Assembly (NCBI RefSeq): GCF_946885725.1
Contig: NZ_CAMPGZ010000044.1
Location: forward strand, 1-22,947
Source of the DNA: an uncultured Nocardioides sp.
GTDB lineage: Bacteria > Actinomycetota > Actinomycetes > Propionibacteriales > Nocardioidaceae
DNA: 22,947 bases
Reading direction: 5' to 3'
Below are positions 15,801 to 21,897 of the stretch, in pieces (position 1 is the stretch's first letter; each line of letters begins with the position of its first letter). Below the pieces are notes generated by a model, which was not told the origin of the DNA, did not search any database, and saw only the letters and a program-made list of their open reading frames with translations. A program made the translations under genes and the position numbers.

Positions 15801-15867
15801 CGGTCGACGCACGCACGCGGCGGCGCAACCGCCCGGCCCACCTGCGCACGTCGCTCACGGGTCCCAT
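12844..15867 (-). CDS. TagF-like polyolphosphotransferase with degenerate N-terminal GT2 domain
   Basis: 1007 aa from ATG 15867; GTG 15858 (codon 4) has a better SD-like GGATGGG upstream and may be the true start. Residues about 37-260 align in layout with GT2 domains, but VDDGS is replaced by LIAPADP (71-78), the DxD region reads ADSAD (120-124), and the ED general base is absent (SLADWS), so sugar transfer is unlikely. Residues about 380-640 are strand rich. Residues about 665-1000 are an intact TagF domain: LETFRGRSVGDNPGAI, QTWHGTPLKRIG with His745, VLYAPTWRE, LVRGHYN with His877, and ADALVSDYSSVMFDFAL. The family polymerises polyol phosphate from CDP-polyol onto a lipid-linked primer at the inner membrane face. 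It is the first gene of a two-gene leftward unit with the preceding paralogue. Confidence 0.88.
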   Translation of the reverse strand: MGPVSDVRRWAGRLRRRVRASTEQLGERVRGPASGPRVSVVVVVRGGTASKAHVDDCVASVLDAGHRAVEVLIAPADPAAGQAAAASRHLADRRVRVLPLAPRGLDAAVAAAEGDYLAFADSADQLAPGSLPRLVASLEASGSDVAVGPVAQVRGGRTTPPSWADTLYAGHLTRQQVGSCPDVLVGAALTGAVVRTASWRAGGISLADWSVRAVTAAHLLLTSTFDVVPGTAYLRHDRTASLPVDEQPRFRPSVVAVEVGALRQVAALVAETDSAVYRRWLVLTLTHVVPPLLVDAVGGGNRSLEVLAPFVRDLVGDTGPGALAEVPVAARMLARASQGSLHDLALVQDLIADNPHGLPTERSAEGVQVVVLPAGLGIPVPDAVRRIEQVDRVLRTVVGTLRRDDLGGLTINGAAFVEYGERSTLPSVVLTAPGGRSVPMIVEPRHDPEVNLWAQRAWEDRSGGGFTARLDPGTEPPSPSGRWRVDVHLGRRAGSHDVVLAAPDAGPPPRLAAAGLDDGPTPVLVLDGTGPAPARVLLEGGKGGTPAADVEQKGRTWVARVPLVTDLFGQDVLLPAGRYAVELRDRAGTPVAAAWEHRHGQELVAERLRVVPADGPDGPVLAVSAPLRKDERSAYDQQRLQTHVYAAPPRPTYDATVVLETFRGRSVGDNPGAICRELLDRGVDLDLAWVVDDPSVVVPEGTRALPRRSERWYDALGRARAYVGNAGAPYWFTKKTGQIHLQTWHGTPLKRIGEDRGPGDFQTWRHRRRIALQAAGWDAMISPSPFCSEHFRSAFRFDGRFLEVGYPRNDVLLDAERGPRLRADVRSRLGLSDADRVVLYAPTWREYVGVRDPKPLYLDAEALVRAVPDAVVLVRGHYNATHQADAFRGESRIHDVTRYPDIADLYLAADALVSDYSSVMFDFALTDKPQVLLVPDLDQYRDVERGFYFDLEEAAPGPMVTTTDEVAAALVADDAYADRRKAFRERFCPWDDGRASARTVDWLLSQV

Positions 15868-15880
15868 CCAAACCGATGCC

Positions 15881-15898
15881 GGTCCCCGGATCGGGACC
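15881..15898 (-). terminator. Short hairpin after the binding-protein gene
   Basis: GGTCCC and GGGACC form a 6-bp GC-rich stem with a 6-base loop, 9 bases after the - strand stop at 15908. There is no U-tract. It may end or attenuate the transporter transcript before the TagF-type gene, whose start is only 13 bases further on. Confidence 0.35.
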
Positions 15899-15907
15899 CA
15901 GGGTGGG

Positions 15908-16891
15908 TCAGCCGTCGATGAGGCCCGCCTGGGTGAGGTACTCCTTGGCGACGTCGGCGGGGAGCTGCCGCTCGAGGTCCACCTGGCCGATCATCCGGGT
16001 GAGATCCAGGGTGGTGAGCTGCTCGGACATCTTGTTGAGCACGTCGGCCACGTCCGCGTTGTCGGCGAGGAAGTCGCTGTTGACCATCGGGACGAGGTTC
16101 TCGGCGTTCTGCAGCTCCTTGTCGTCCTCGAGGATGACGATGCCGAGCTGCTCCAGGGTCGCGTCCGTCGTACCGACCTGGCCGAGCGTGACCTCGCCCT
16201 TGCGCAGGGCGTCCTTGGTGGCCTCGGTGCCGAAGCCGAGCGGCTCGACCTTGGAGATGTTCAGGCCGTAGGTCTTCTCCAGGCCGAGCTTGCAGTCGCC
16301 GCGCTCGGGGCAGTCCTCGGCCGCTGCGAGCGTGACCGGCTTGCCGAGGTCCGCCAGGTCGCTGAGCGTGGTCACGGAGTTCTCGTCGGAGAACTCCTTG
16401 GTCACCGCGAACGCGTTGGCGTCCTGGGCCTCGGCCGGCTCCAGCGGCTCGATGCCGGTCGGCTCGGCGAGCTTGCGCAGCTCCTCGAGCGTCGCGTCGG
16501 TGTCGTGGGAGGCGACCGGTTCGGCGTCGGGGCCGTTGGCCTGGGCGTTGAGGTACTCGGTCATCGAGGAGAGGTAGTCGGCCGAGACGTCGACGTTGCC
16601 CTTCTGCATCTGGGGTGCGTAGACGTCGCGGCTCTCGACCAGCTTGAGCGTGACGTCGTAGCCGGCGTCCTCGAGAAGCGCCTTGTAGATCTCGCTCATG
16701 ATCTGCATCTCGGTGTAGTTCTGGCCGCCGATGACGACCTCGCCACCACCTCCGCCTCCCTCGGAGCCGGAGTCGGGCTGGTCGAGAGCGTCCTCGCCCG
16801 CGCAGGCGCCGACGAGCGCCAGCGGCACGAGCGCCGCGGCCGCCGCGATCCGACGCGTGAGTGCTGAATGGGTGAACAGGCTGCTACGCAT
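15908..16891 (-). CDS. Osmoprotectant (glycine betaine/choline) ABC transporter substrate-binding lipoprotein
   Basis: 327 aa. The N-terminus is a lipoprotein signal: basic MRSSLFTHSALTRR, a hydrophobic core, then LVGAC with Cys30 as the lipidated residue, followed by a Gly-rich linker (GSEGGGGGG) that spaces the domain from the membrane. The mature part fits the OpuAC/OpuBC fold: VVIGGQNYTEMQIMSEIYKALLE, VDVSADYLSSMTEYL, LEKTYGLNISKVEPLGFGT, GQVGTTDATLEQLGIVILEDD, and a C-terminal helix pair ending LTQAGLIDG. It captures a quaternary-amine compatible solute outside the membrane and delivers it to the two permeases encoded just upstream. The exact ligand cannot be read: the aromatic box residues are not safely assignable. 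A purine-rich AAGGCGGGG precedes the start, and a separate promoter seems to serve it. Confidence 0.93.
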   Translation of the reverse strand: MRSSLFTHSALTRRIAAAAALVPLALVGACAGEDALDQPDSGSEGGGGGGEVVIGGQNYTEMQIMSEIYKALLEDAGYDVTLKLVESRDVYAPQMQKGNVDVSADYLSSMTEYLNAQANGPDAEPVASHDTDATLEELRKLAEPTGIEPLEPAEAQDANAFAVTKEFSDENSVTTLSDLADLGKPVTLAAAEDCPERGDCKLGLEKTYGLNISKVEPLGFGTEATKDALRKGEVTLGQVGTTDATLEQLGIVILEDDKELQNAENLVPMVNSDFLADNADVADVLNKMSEQLTTLDLTRMIGQVDLERQLPADVAKEYLTQAGLIDG

Positions 16892-16975
16892 GTGCCGCCC
16901 CGCCTTCTGTGTCCCGCGACAGTTCGTCGTCGCGCGTGTCCGGCGGGCGCCAGTGGTCGAGCACCCGCGACACGC

Positions 16976-17003
16976 AGACTACGCCCGGGCACCGACGGTG
17001 CAA
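16976..17003 (-). promoter_or_regulatory. Candidate promoter of the substrate-binding protein gene, with embedded palindrome
   Basis: On the - strand TTGCAC (17003-16998), a 16-base spacer and TAGTCT (16981-16976) form a sigma-70-like promoter about 85 bases before ATG 16891. A perfect 13-bp palindrome, GCACCG-A-CGGTGC (16989-17001), overlaps the -35 and spacer and could be an operator, or a weak terminator for the permease transcript. Confidence 0.45.
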
Positions 17004-17020
17004 GTGATCCGATCGGGTTG

Positions 17021-17761
17021 TTACGAACCCTCAATCGGGAGGGGACGAACCCGGCGAACGGGCCTCGACCTCGCGCGGCGGCGCGCCCGGGCGACCGGGT
17101 CGAGGAGGTACTGGAGAGCGACCAGGACCACCTCGAGCAGCAGCGCGCAGACCGCGATGACCAGGGCGCCGCCCACGATCATCGCGATGTCCTGCCGGAC
17201 GAAGCCGAGAGTGACGATCCGGCCGAGGCCGGGGCCGGCGACGAGCGCGGCGATCGTGGCGGTGGCCCAGACCTGGACGACGGCGAGCCGCAGCCCCGCC
17301 ATGATCAGCGGCAGCGCGAGCGGTATCTCCACGCGGCGCAGCAGCTGGCGGCCGGCCATCCCCATCCCCCGCGCGGCCTCGACGGTGTCGCGGTCCACCT
17401 CCCGCATCCCGACGTACGCGTTGGTGACGATCGGCGGCAGCGCGAAGAGCACGAGCGCGACCAGCGTGGCGAGGCCGGCGCGGCCGTAGGGACCGAGGTA
17501 CGACGAGCCGATCGGGCCGAGCGCGAGCAGCAGCAGGACCGCGAACGTCGGAACCGCGCGGCCGACGTTCGTGATGTTCACGGCGAGCAGGCCGCCGCGG
17601 CCGATGTGGCCGAGCCAGATCGCCAGCGGCAGGCCGACGAGCGCGGCGACGATCGTCGCGGTGAGCGTGAGCAGCCCGTGCTCGAGCAGGCGGTTGAGGA
17701 TCCCGTCCTCGCCCTGCCAGTTGGCGGGGTCGGCGTACCAGGCCCAGACCGAGCCGATCAC
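17021..17761 (-). CDS. Osmoprotectant ABC transporter permease (second)
   Basis: 246 aa from GTG 17761, which overlaps the stop of the first permease as GTGA and has GAGGG 7 bases upstream. The frame is open further upstream, but that part is only a shadow of the first permease. About five or six hydrophobic helices are seen, beginning with HGLLTLTATIVAALVGLPLAIWL. The EAA cytoplasmic loop reads EAARGMGMAGRQLLRRVEIPLALPL (split by family spacing), the contact site for the ATPase. A very basic Arg-rich tail follows the last helix. Together with the first permease it forms the membrane channel of an OpuC/ProW-type importer. The 129 bases between this gene and the binding protein hold the candidate promoter. 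Confidence 0.9.
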   Translation of the reverse strand: MIGSVWAWYADPANWQGEDGILNRLLEHGLLTLTATIVAALVGLPLAIWLGHIGRGGLLAVNITNVGRAVPTFAVLLLLALGPIGSSYLGPYGRAGLATLVALVLFALPPIVTNAYVGMREVDRDTVEAARGMGMAGRQLLRRVEIPLALPLIMAGLRLAVVQVWATATIAALVAGPGLGRIVTLGFVRQDIAMIVGGALVIAVCALLLEVVLVALQYLLDPVARARRRARSRPVRRVRPLPIEGS

Positions 17762-18450
17762 GACGCCGCCCTCGCCCGGGTCCACGGTGTGAGCAGCCGT
17801 TGCAGGCCGACCAGCAGCACGTCGAAGAAGACGGCCAGCACCACGCAGAGCGCTCCGGATGCCAGGACCTGGGCCTTGAACTGGCTGTCGACCGCCTGCA
17901 GGAGCAGGTTGCCGAGGCCGCCGTACCCGACGATGGACCCGACCGTCGCCAGGGCGACCGTCGACACGAACGCGACCCGCAGACCGGCCATGAGGGTCGG
18001 CAGCGCCAGCGGCAGCTCGACGCCGAGCAGGAGGCGGACGCGGCCGTAGCCCATGCCGAGCGCGGACTCGCGCACGTCGGCCGGGACGGCCTTGAGCCCC
18101 TCGACGATGTTGCGGACCAGGATCGTCAGCGAGTACAGCGCGAGCCCGATGATCACGGTCGCGGGCGTCAGCCCGGTGAACGGCAGCAGCAGGGCGAAGA
18201 GGGCGAGCGAGGGGACGGTGTAGATCGCGGTCGTCGCGCCGACGATGATTCCTTCGAGCCTTCGGTAGCGTCTGGCCAGCAGGGCCAGGGGAAACGCCAG
18301 TGCGAGACCGAGCAGGACGGACACCACCGTGATCCAGACGTGCTGCACCAGGGCATCGGTCAGGATGTCCGACCGGGTGCGGAAGTACTCCGCACACACC
18401 CACTCGTTGTCGACCAGGCAGCTCGGTGCCGCCGTCGAGGGGATCGCCAC
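17758..18450 (-). CDS. Osmoprotectant ABC transporter permease (first)
   Basis: 230 aa from GTG 18450. The leader SCLVDNEWVCAEYFRTR precedes the first helix and resembles, from memory, the N-terminus of related actinobacterial permeases, which supports this far-upstream start; GTG at codon 18 is the fallback. Five to six TM helices follow, with the binding-protein-dependent EAA loop ESALGMGYGRVRLLLGVELP. It imports compatible solutes as a heterodimer with the next gene. Its start codon touches the divergent ATPase start with no base between them. No SD is visible, but TACGGT lies 7 bases upstream, which suggests leaderless translation. Confidence 0.9.
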   Translation of the reverse strand: MAIPSTAAPSCLVDNEWVCAEYFRTRSDILTDALVQHVWITVVSVLLGLALAFPLALLARRYRRLEGIIVGATTAIYTVPSLALFALLLPFTGLTPATVIIGLALYSLTILVRNIVEGLKAVPADVRESALGMGYGRVRLLLGVELPLALPTLMAGLRVAFVSTVALATVGSIVGYGGLGNLLLQAVDSQFKAQVLASGALCVVLAVFFDVLLVGLQRLLTPWTRARAAS

Positions 18451-19482
18451 GTGAGTGACCGTAGCCCAGCCGGCCCCGGCCGTGACGCCGCCGGCTCCGA
18501 CGACTTCGCGATCCGCCTCGTCGGCGTGGGCAAGACCTACGACGACGGCACGGTCGCGGTGCAGGCACTCGACCTCGACGTGCCCCGCGGCCGGACGGTC
18601 TCGCTCGTCGGGCCGTCAGGGTGCGGCAAGTCGACGACGCTGAAGATGGTCAACCGGCTGATCGAGCCCACGACCGGCCGGATCTTCCTCGAGGGCGAGG
18701 AGATCACCCGGGCCGACCCCGTCGCCCTGCGGCGGCGGATCGGCTACGTGATCCAGCAGGTCGGTCTGTTCCCGCACCAGTCCGTCCGCACCAACGTCGC
18801 GACGGTCCCGACCCTGCTGGGCTGGGAGCGGAAGAAGGCGCAGGCGCGGGCCGACGAGCTGCTGGAGCTGGTCGGCCTGGACCCGGCACAGTACGCCGGC
18901 CGCTACCCCCACGAGCTCTCCGGCGGTCAGCGGCAGCGTGTGGGCGTCGCGCGGGCGCTCGCCGCCGACCCGCCGGTGCTGCTGATGGACGAGCCGTTCG
19001 GCGCCGTGGACCCGGTCGTGCGGGCCCGGTTGCAGGACGAGTTCGCCCGGATCGCGCGCGAGCTCGACAAGACCGTCCTGTTCGTCACCCACGACATCGA
19101 CGAGGCGATCCGGATGGGTGACCGGGTGGCGGTGTTCGCGACCGGTGGGCGGCTGGCGCAGTACGCCGAACCGGCGACGCTGCTGGGGCGGCCGGCCGAC
19201 GACTTCGTGGCCGAGTTCGTCGGCGCCGGCCGCGGGTTGCGGAGGCTGTCGGTGACGCCGATCGAGGAGCGGCACCTGGTGCGCCACGACGGTGAGCCGC
19301 CGTCGGCCTCGGTGCCCCTCGGCGGCACGCTCGAGGACGCACTGGCCACGATGATGCGTCAGGACGACGCCCGCGTGGCCGTCGTGCGCGACGGCACCAT
19401 GCTCGGCGTGCTCACGCCCGGCGCGGTGCACCGCGCGCTGCGGGCGTCGGTGGCGGAGGACGAAGAGGCAGCCTCTAGGTAA
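18451..19482 (+). CDS. Osmoprotectant ABC transporter ATP-binding protein with C-terminal CBS-like domain
   Basis: 343 aa. GTG 18451 is the first start in frame and has GAGGGGA 7 bases upstream, lying inside the divergent permease gene. Walker A is GPSGCGKST (54-62), the signature LSGGQRQR starts at residue 156, Walker B is LLMDEP (Asp180, Glu181), and the switch His is His214 in FVTHDID. After the Q-loop (VIQQVGLFPH) the fit is to the OpuCA/ProV subfamily. Residues about 255-335 resemble one CBS motif (ALATMMRQDDARVAVVRDG, then LGVLTPGAVHRAL); in OpuA-type importers CBS domains sense ionic strength, so gating by salt is plausible. It energises the two leftward permeases. Its end overlaps the convergent acetyltransferase by 8 bases. 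Confidence 0.94.
   Translation: MSDRSPAGPGRDAAGSDDFAIRLVGVGKTYDDGTVAVQALDLDVPRGRTVSLVGPSGCGKSTTLKMVNRLIEPTTGRIFLEGEEITRADPVALRRRIGYVIQQVGLFPHQSVRTNVATVPTLLGWERKKAQARADELLELVGLDPAQYAGRYPHELSGGQRQRVGVARALAADPPVLLMDEPFGAVDPVVRARLQDEFARIARELDKTVLFVTHDIDEAIRMGDRVAVFATGGRLAQYAEPATLLGRPADDFVAEFVGAGRGLRRLSVTPIEERHLVRHDGEPPSASVPLGGTLEDALATMMRQDDARVAVVRDGTMLGVLTPGAVHRALRASVAEDEEAASR
18458..18463 (-). promoter_or_regulatory. Candidate -10 for leaderless permease transcript
   Basis: On the - strand TACGGT (TANNNT type) ends 7 bases before GTG 18450. It lies inside codons 3-5 of the divergent ATPase gene. No clear -35 is seen. Confidence 0.35.
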
Positions 19483-20545
19483 CTGGCACTTCCTTGTGCC
19501 AGGACTGGGTGACATAGCGGGTCTCCCAGCCCATCGACCGGTAGAGCCCGTCGGCCCCGGTCGGCGAGTCCGCGTCGACCTCGAGCCCGACCCGGTCGCG
19601 GCCGCGGCGGGCGGCGTCGGCGATCACGGTCGCCAGCAGCGACTTCGCGACGCCGCGGCCGCGTGCATTCGCCAGCACGCCGATGTACTCCACGTAGCTC
19701 CCGCCGGGCCGGTCGTCCTCGCCGTCGCTCTCCGCCGCGACCAGGGCGCCGGCGGGCTCCGCCGTACCGGTGGAGGGGTCGGTGATCTCGGCGATCCACC
19801 AGTGGTCCCAGCGGTGGCCGGGGTCCTCGCGCAGCCGGAAGACGAACTCGTCGAACGTCTCCTCGTGGCTGTTGAAGTGGTCGGCGAAGGCGCTCTCGAG
19901 GACGTCGTGGACGATGCGCAGGTCCTCCTCGGACGGCATGCCCGAGCCCTGCCGCTCGACGAGCCGGATCGTGACGCCGTCGCGGGGCGCGTAGTCCCCG
20001 CTCTGGTCGAGCGTCGCCTCGTCCGGCGACACCGGCCGCGACATCTGCCACCAGGTGCGGACCTTTTCGAAGCCGGCCCGCTCGAGCCAGCCGTGCTGAC
20101 GCGGGTCGTCGGCGAACGCACCGGAGTCGATCTGCTGGACCTCCAGGCCGCGCTCCTCGCCGATCCTGCGGGCGGCCTCGTCGCCCCAGGCGAACAGCAC
20201 CTCAGCGACCCGGTCGGCCGTCTCGGGGTCGGTCTCGTCGAGCCGCGGGTCGACCACGACGACGAGCAGCATCCGGCCGGCGGCCCGGTCGTGGGCGCTG
20301 GCCCACCCGCGCAGCTCGCCCTCGGCGTCGCGCAGGATGACGTTCTCGCGGGTGATGTAGCCGCGCGCCGACACCTCGATCAGCACGTCGTCCTCGCCCG
20401 CGCTGGCCCACCCTCGCCCTCGCTCCTCGTGCCGCCGCAGCAGCGCGGTGATCTCCGGGGCGTCCCCCGCGTCGGGCTCGGACGCCGACCACCCCTCCGG
20501 CAGTCGGTGGAGCAGCGCGTCGGTCAACAGGTCGCTGGAAGTCAC
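19475..20545 (-). CDS. GNAT family N-acetyltransferase, two tandem domains
   Basis: 356 aa from GTG 20545. The frame is open back to GTG 20611, but the extra 22 residues (Trp, Cys, aromatic) look non-coding; the SD is weak for both. The C-terminal half has a clear acetyl-CoA-binding motif A, YIGVLANARGRGVAKSLLATV, then GLEVDADSPTGADGLYRSMGW typical of GNAT motif B. The N-terminal half has a weaker GNAT layout (GRMLLVVVVDPRLDETDPE, then HGWLERAGFEKVRTWWQM), giving a duplicated architecture like that of mycothiol synthase MshD, although the specific MshD motifs are not evident. The substrate is unknown. It stands alone, converging on the transporter ATPase with overlapping stops. Confidence 0.85.
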   Translation of the reverse strand: MTSSDLLTDALLHRLPEGWSASEPDAGDAPEITALLRRHEERGRGWASAGEDDVLIEVSARGYITRENVILRDAEGELRGWASAHDRAAGRMLLVVVVDPRLDETDPETADRVAEVLFAWGDEAARRIGEERGLEVQQIDSGAFADDPRQHGWLERAGFEKVRTWWQMSRPVSPDEATLDQSGDYAPRDGVTIRLVERQGSGMPSEEDLRIVHDVLESAFADHFNSHEETFDEFVFRLREDPGHRWDHWWIAEITDPSTGTAEPAGALVAAESDGEDDRPGGSYVEYIGVLANARGRGVAKSLLATVIADAARRGRDRVGLEVDADSPTGADGLYRSMGWETRYVTQSWHKEVPVT

Positions 20546-20627
20546 GCCTTGCAGTGTTCCGCATCGCGCGACCGGCCAACCCTCGGCGTACCACGACGTG
20601 ACGCTCCGCACAGGCGCCGGCGGACAT

Positions 20628-20699
20628 ATGTAAAGCGGAGTTATCGCGACCTCGAGCCCGCCGAGACGGGTGCCGAGTCGCAGTAACTCCGCTTTACAT
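20628..20699 (-). terminator. Long hairpin, likely terminator of the downstream-strand operon
   Basis: ATGTAAAGCGGAGTTA (20628-20643) is the exact reverse complement of 20684-20699. After one G-T wobble and one mismatch, the stem continues for 5 more pairs (20646-20650 with 20677-20681). The 26-base loop contains its own CCCG/CGGG mini-stem. It begins 14 bases after the - strand stop at 20714 and 83 bases before the acetyltransferase start. No U-tract. Confidence 0.65.
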
Positions 20700-20713
20700 G
20701 ACGTGAGTGGCGG

Positions 20714-21394
20714 TCAGGCCTCCTTGGCCTCCGGCGGCAGCGCGGCCTTGGTGATCGCGCCGACCTTCTCCTCCCAGGCCATCAGGTCGACGACGGTCTC
20801 GAAGCCGTCCCAGGTGGCCAGGCCCTCGTCGGGCTCCTGTACGGCGCGAGCGGCCTGCTCGGCCTTCTCGTCCTCGAGCTGCTTCAGACGCTGCTGCAGC
20901 TCGAGGACCTGGTTGTCGGCGGCCAGGGCGCGCTGCGCCTCGCGCTTGACGCGGGACTCCGCCTCGGCGGCGCGGCGCTGGGCCGCGACGATGCTGTCCT
21001 GGAGCTCGGCCACCTCGGCGTCGGCGCGGCGCATCCGGTCGGTCATCGACGTGGTGAACGCCGCGTGCTCGACGGCGCGCTCGGCGAACATCTCGCGGTA
21101 GGCCTGCGCCTGCTGCGCCCGGTCGCGCGCGTTGTCGCGGCGGGACTGCGCCAGCTCGGTGTACACGATCCGAGCGGCGGCCCAGCCGCAGGCGAGGGCG
21201 AGGACGGACGAGAAGGTCAGCCAGACGGGCGACTGTGTGGGGACCGTGAGCACGACCGCGACGGTCGCGAAGGCCAGCAGCGCGACCGCGACGGTCACGC
21301 GCACGCTCCGCTGCCGACGACGGGACGGCGTGGCCGTTGCTGGTGTTGCGTTTGGGGAAGAAGTGGCCATGCGAAAAGGGTAGGGGTCACTCAT
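20714..21394 (-). CDS. Membrane-anchored coiled-coil protein, function unknown
   Basis: 226 aa from ATG 21394, overlapping the DUF3180 stop by 8 bases. ATG 21370 (codon 9) is a serious alternative because TACCCT sits 6 bases before it. No family is recognised. A short Ser/Thr/Pro/Arg cytoplasmic leader precedes two hydrophobic helices (about 32-50 and 57-77: VTVAVALLAFATVAVVLTV and WLTFSSVLALACGWAAARIV, approximate ends). Residues about 80-185 are highly charged heptad-like sequence rich in Ala, Arg, Glu and Gln (REMFAERAVEHAAF, ELQQRLKQLEDEK), a likely coiled coil. The C-terminus contains Trp-rich DGFETVVDLMAWEEKVG. It may be a scaffold at the membrane. The position after folB-folK-DUF3180 suggests co-transcription. 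Confidence 0.8.
   Translation of the reverse strand: MSDPYPFRMATSSPNATPATATPSRRRQRSVRVTVAVALLAFATVAVVLTVPTQSPVWLTFSSVLALACGWAAARIVYTELAQSRRDNARDRAQQAQAYREMFAERAVEHAAFTTSMTDRMRRADAEVAELQDSIVAAQRRAAEAESRVKREAQRALAADNQVLELQQRLKQLEDEKAEQAARAVQEPDEGLATWDGFETVVDLMAWEEKVGAITKAALPPEAKEA
21377..21382 (-). promoter_or_regulatory. Candidate -10 inside the start region of the coiled-coil gene
   Basis: On the - strand TACCCT (TANNNT type) ends 6 bases before ATG 21370. It would give a leaderless internal transcript beginning at codon 9 of the longer reading. No -35 is recognised. Confidence 0.3.
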
Positions 21395-21887
21395 CGTCGC
21401 GCCGGACCCGACACGCTCGTTCCAGCGCCAGCGATGCCAGGACGATCGTCACACCGGCGATCCCGGCCAGCGCGGAGCGCAGCAGCCGCTCCCCCGCGAG
21501 CTCCTGCTCGTCGATCCCGACCCACGCCAGGGCGTAGCCCAGGTACCCGCCGGCGACCGCCGCGCCGGCGATCGCGCACGCCTTGGCGAGCACGAGGCGG
21601 TTGACGGCCTGGTGCGGTTCGATCGTGAGCCGTCGTACGTGCAGGGTGCGGTACGTCGTCCAGGCGACCGCGGCCATGATGACCGCGACCAGCACCAGCG
21701 CGAACACCTGCAGCCACGTCACGCGCGGGGCGGTGCCCAGCCACCTGATCGTGGCCGGTCGCAGCGCCCAGCCCAGCACGAGCGTCACGAGGCCGATCCC
21801 GAGCAGCATGGTGGGACTGGTCGTGCGGATGGTGCCTTCGGGCTCCGGCTCCGGATCGGGCTCGGGAGGCAGCGACGGATCCCTCAC
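21387..21887 (-). CDS. DUF3180 family membrane protein
   Basis: 166 aa from GTG 21887, 10 bases after folK and without a clear SD. A Pro/Glu/Asp-rich leader (PPEPDPEPEPEG) is followed by four TM helices at about 27-45, 57-77, 98-123 and 133-155, with an Arg-rich loop after helix 2 and an acidic/basic C-terminus. This size, helix pattern and position directly after folK are typical of the actinobacterial DUF3180 family, whose role is unknown. Co-transcription with folB and folK is likely, but a folate function does not follow from that. Confidence 0.85.
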   Translation of the reverse strand: MRDPSLPPEPDPEPEPEGTIRTTSPTMLLGIGLVTLVLGWALRPATIRWLGTAPRVTWLQVFALVLVAVIMAAVAWTTYRTLHVRRLTIEPHQAVNRLVLAKACAIAGAAVAGGYLGYALAWVGIDEQELAGERLLRSALAGIAGVTIVLASLALERACRVRRDDE

Positions 21888-21897
21888 CGGCGTTGGC

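Noticed and set aside
17762..18568. Upstream extension of the second permease frame
   Set aside because: Codons before 17761 give Arg/Pro-rich sequence without helices and overlap the first permease, which has proper permease motifs; GTG 17761 with GAGGG and a GTGA overlap is the better start.
20546..20611. N-terminal extension of the acetyltransferase to GTG 20611
   Set aside because: The 22 residues are rich in Trp and Cys, unlike the acidic, Ala-rich remainder, and there is no SD; kept as an alternative only.
20628..20699. tRNA or structured ncRNA gene
   Set aside because: The fold is a single long imperfect hairpin; no cloverleaf arms, anticodon loop or T-loop sequence can be placed.
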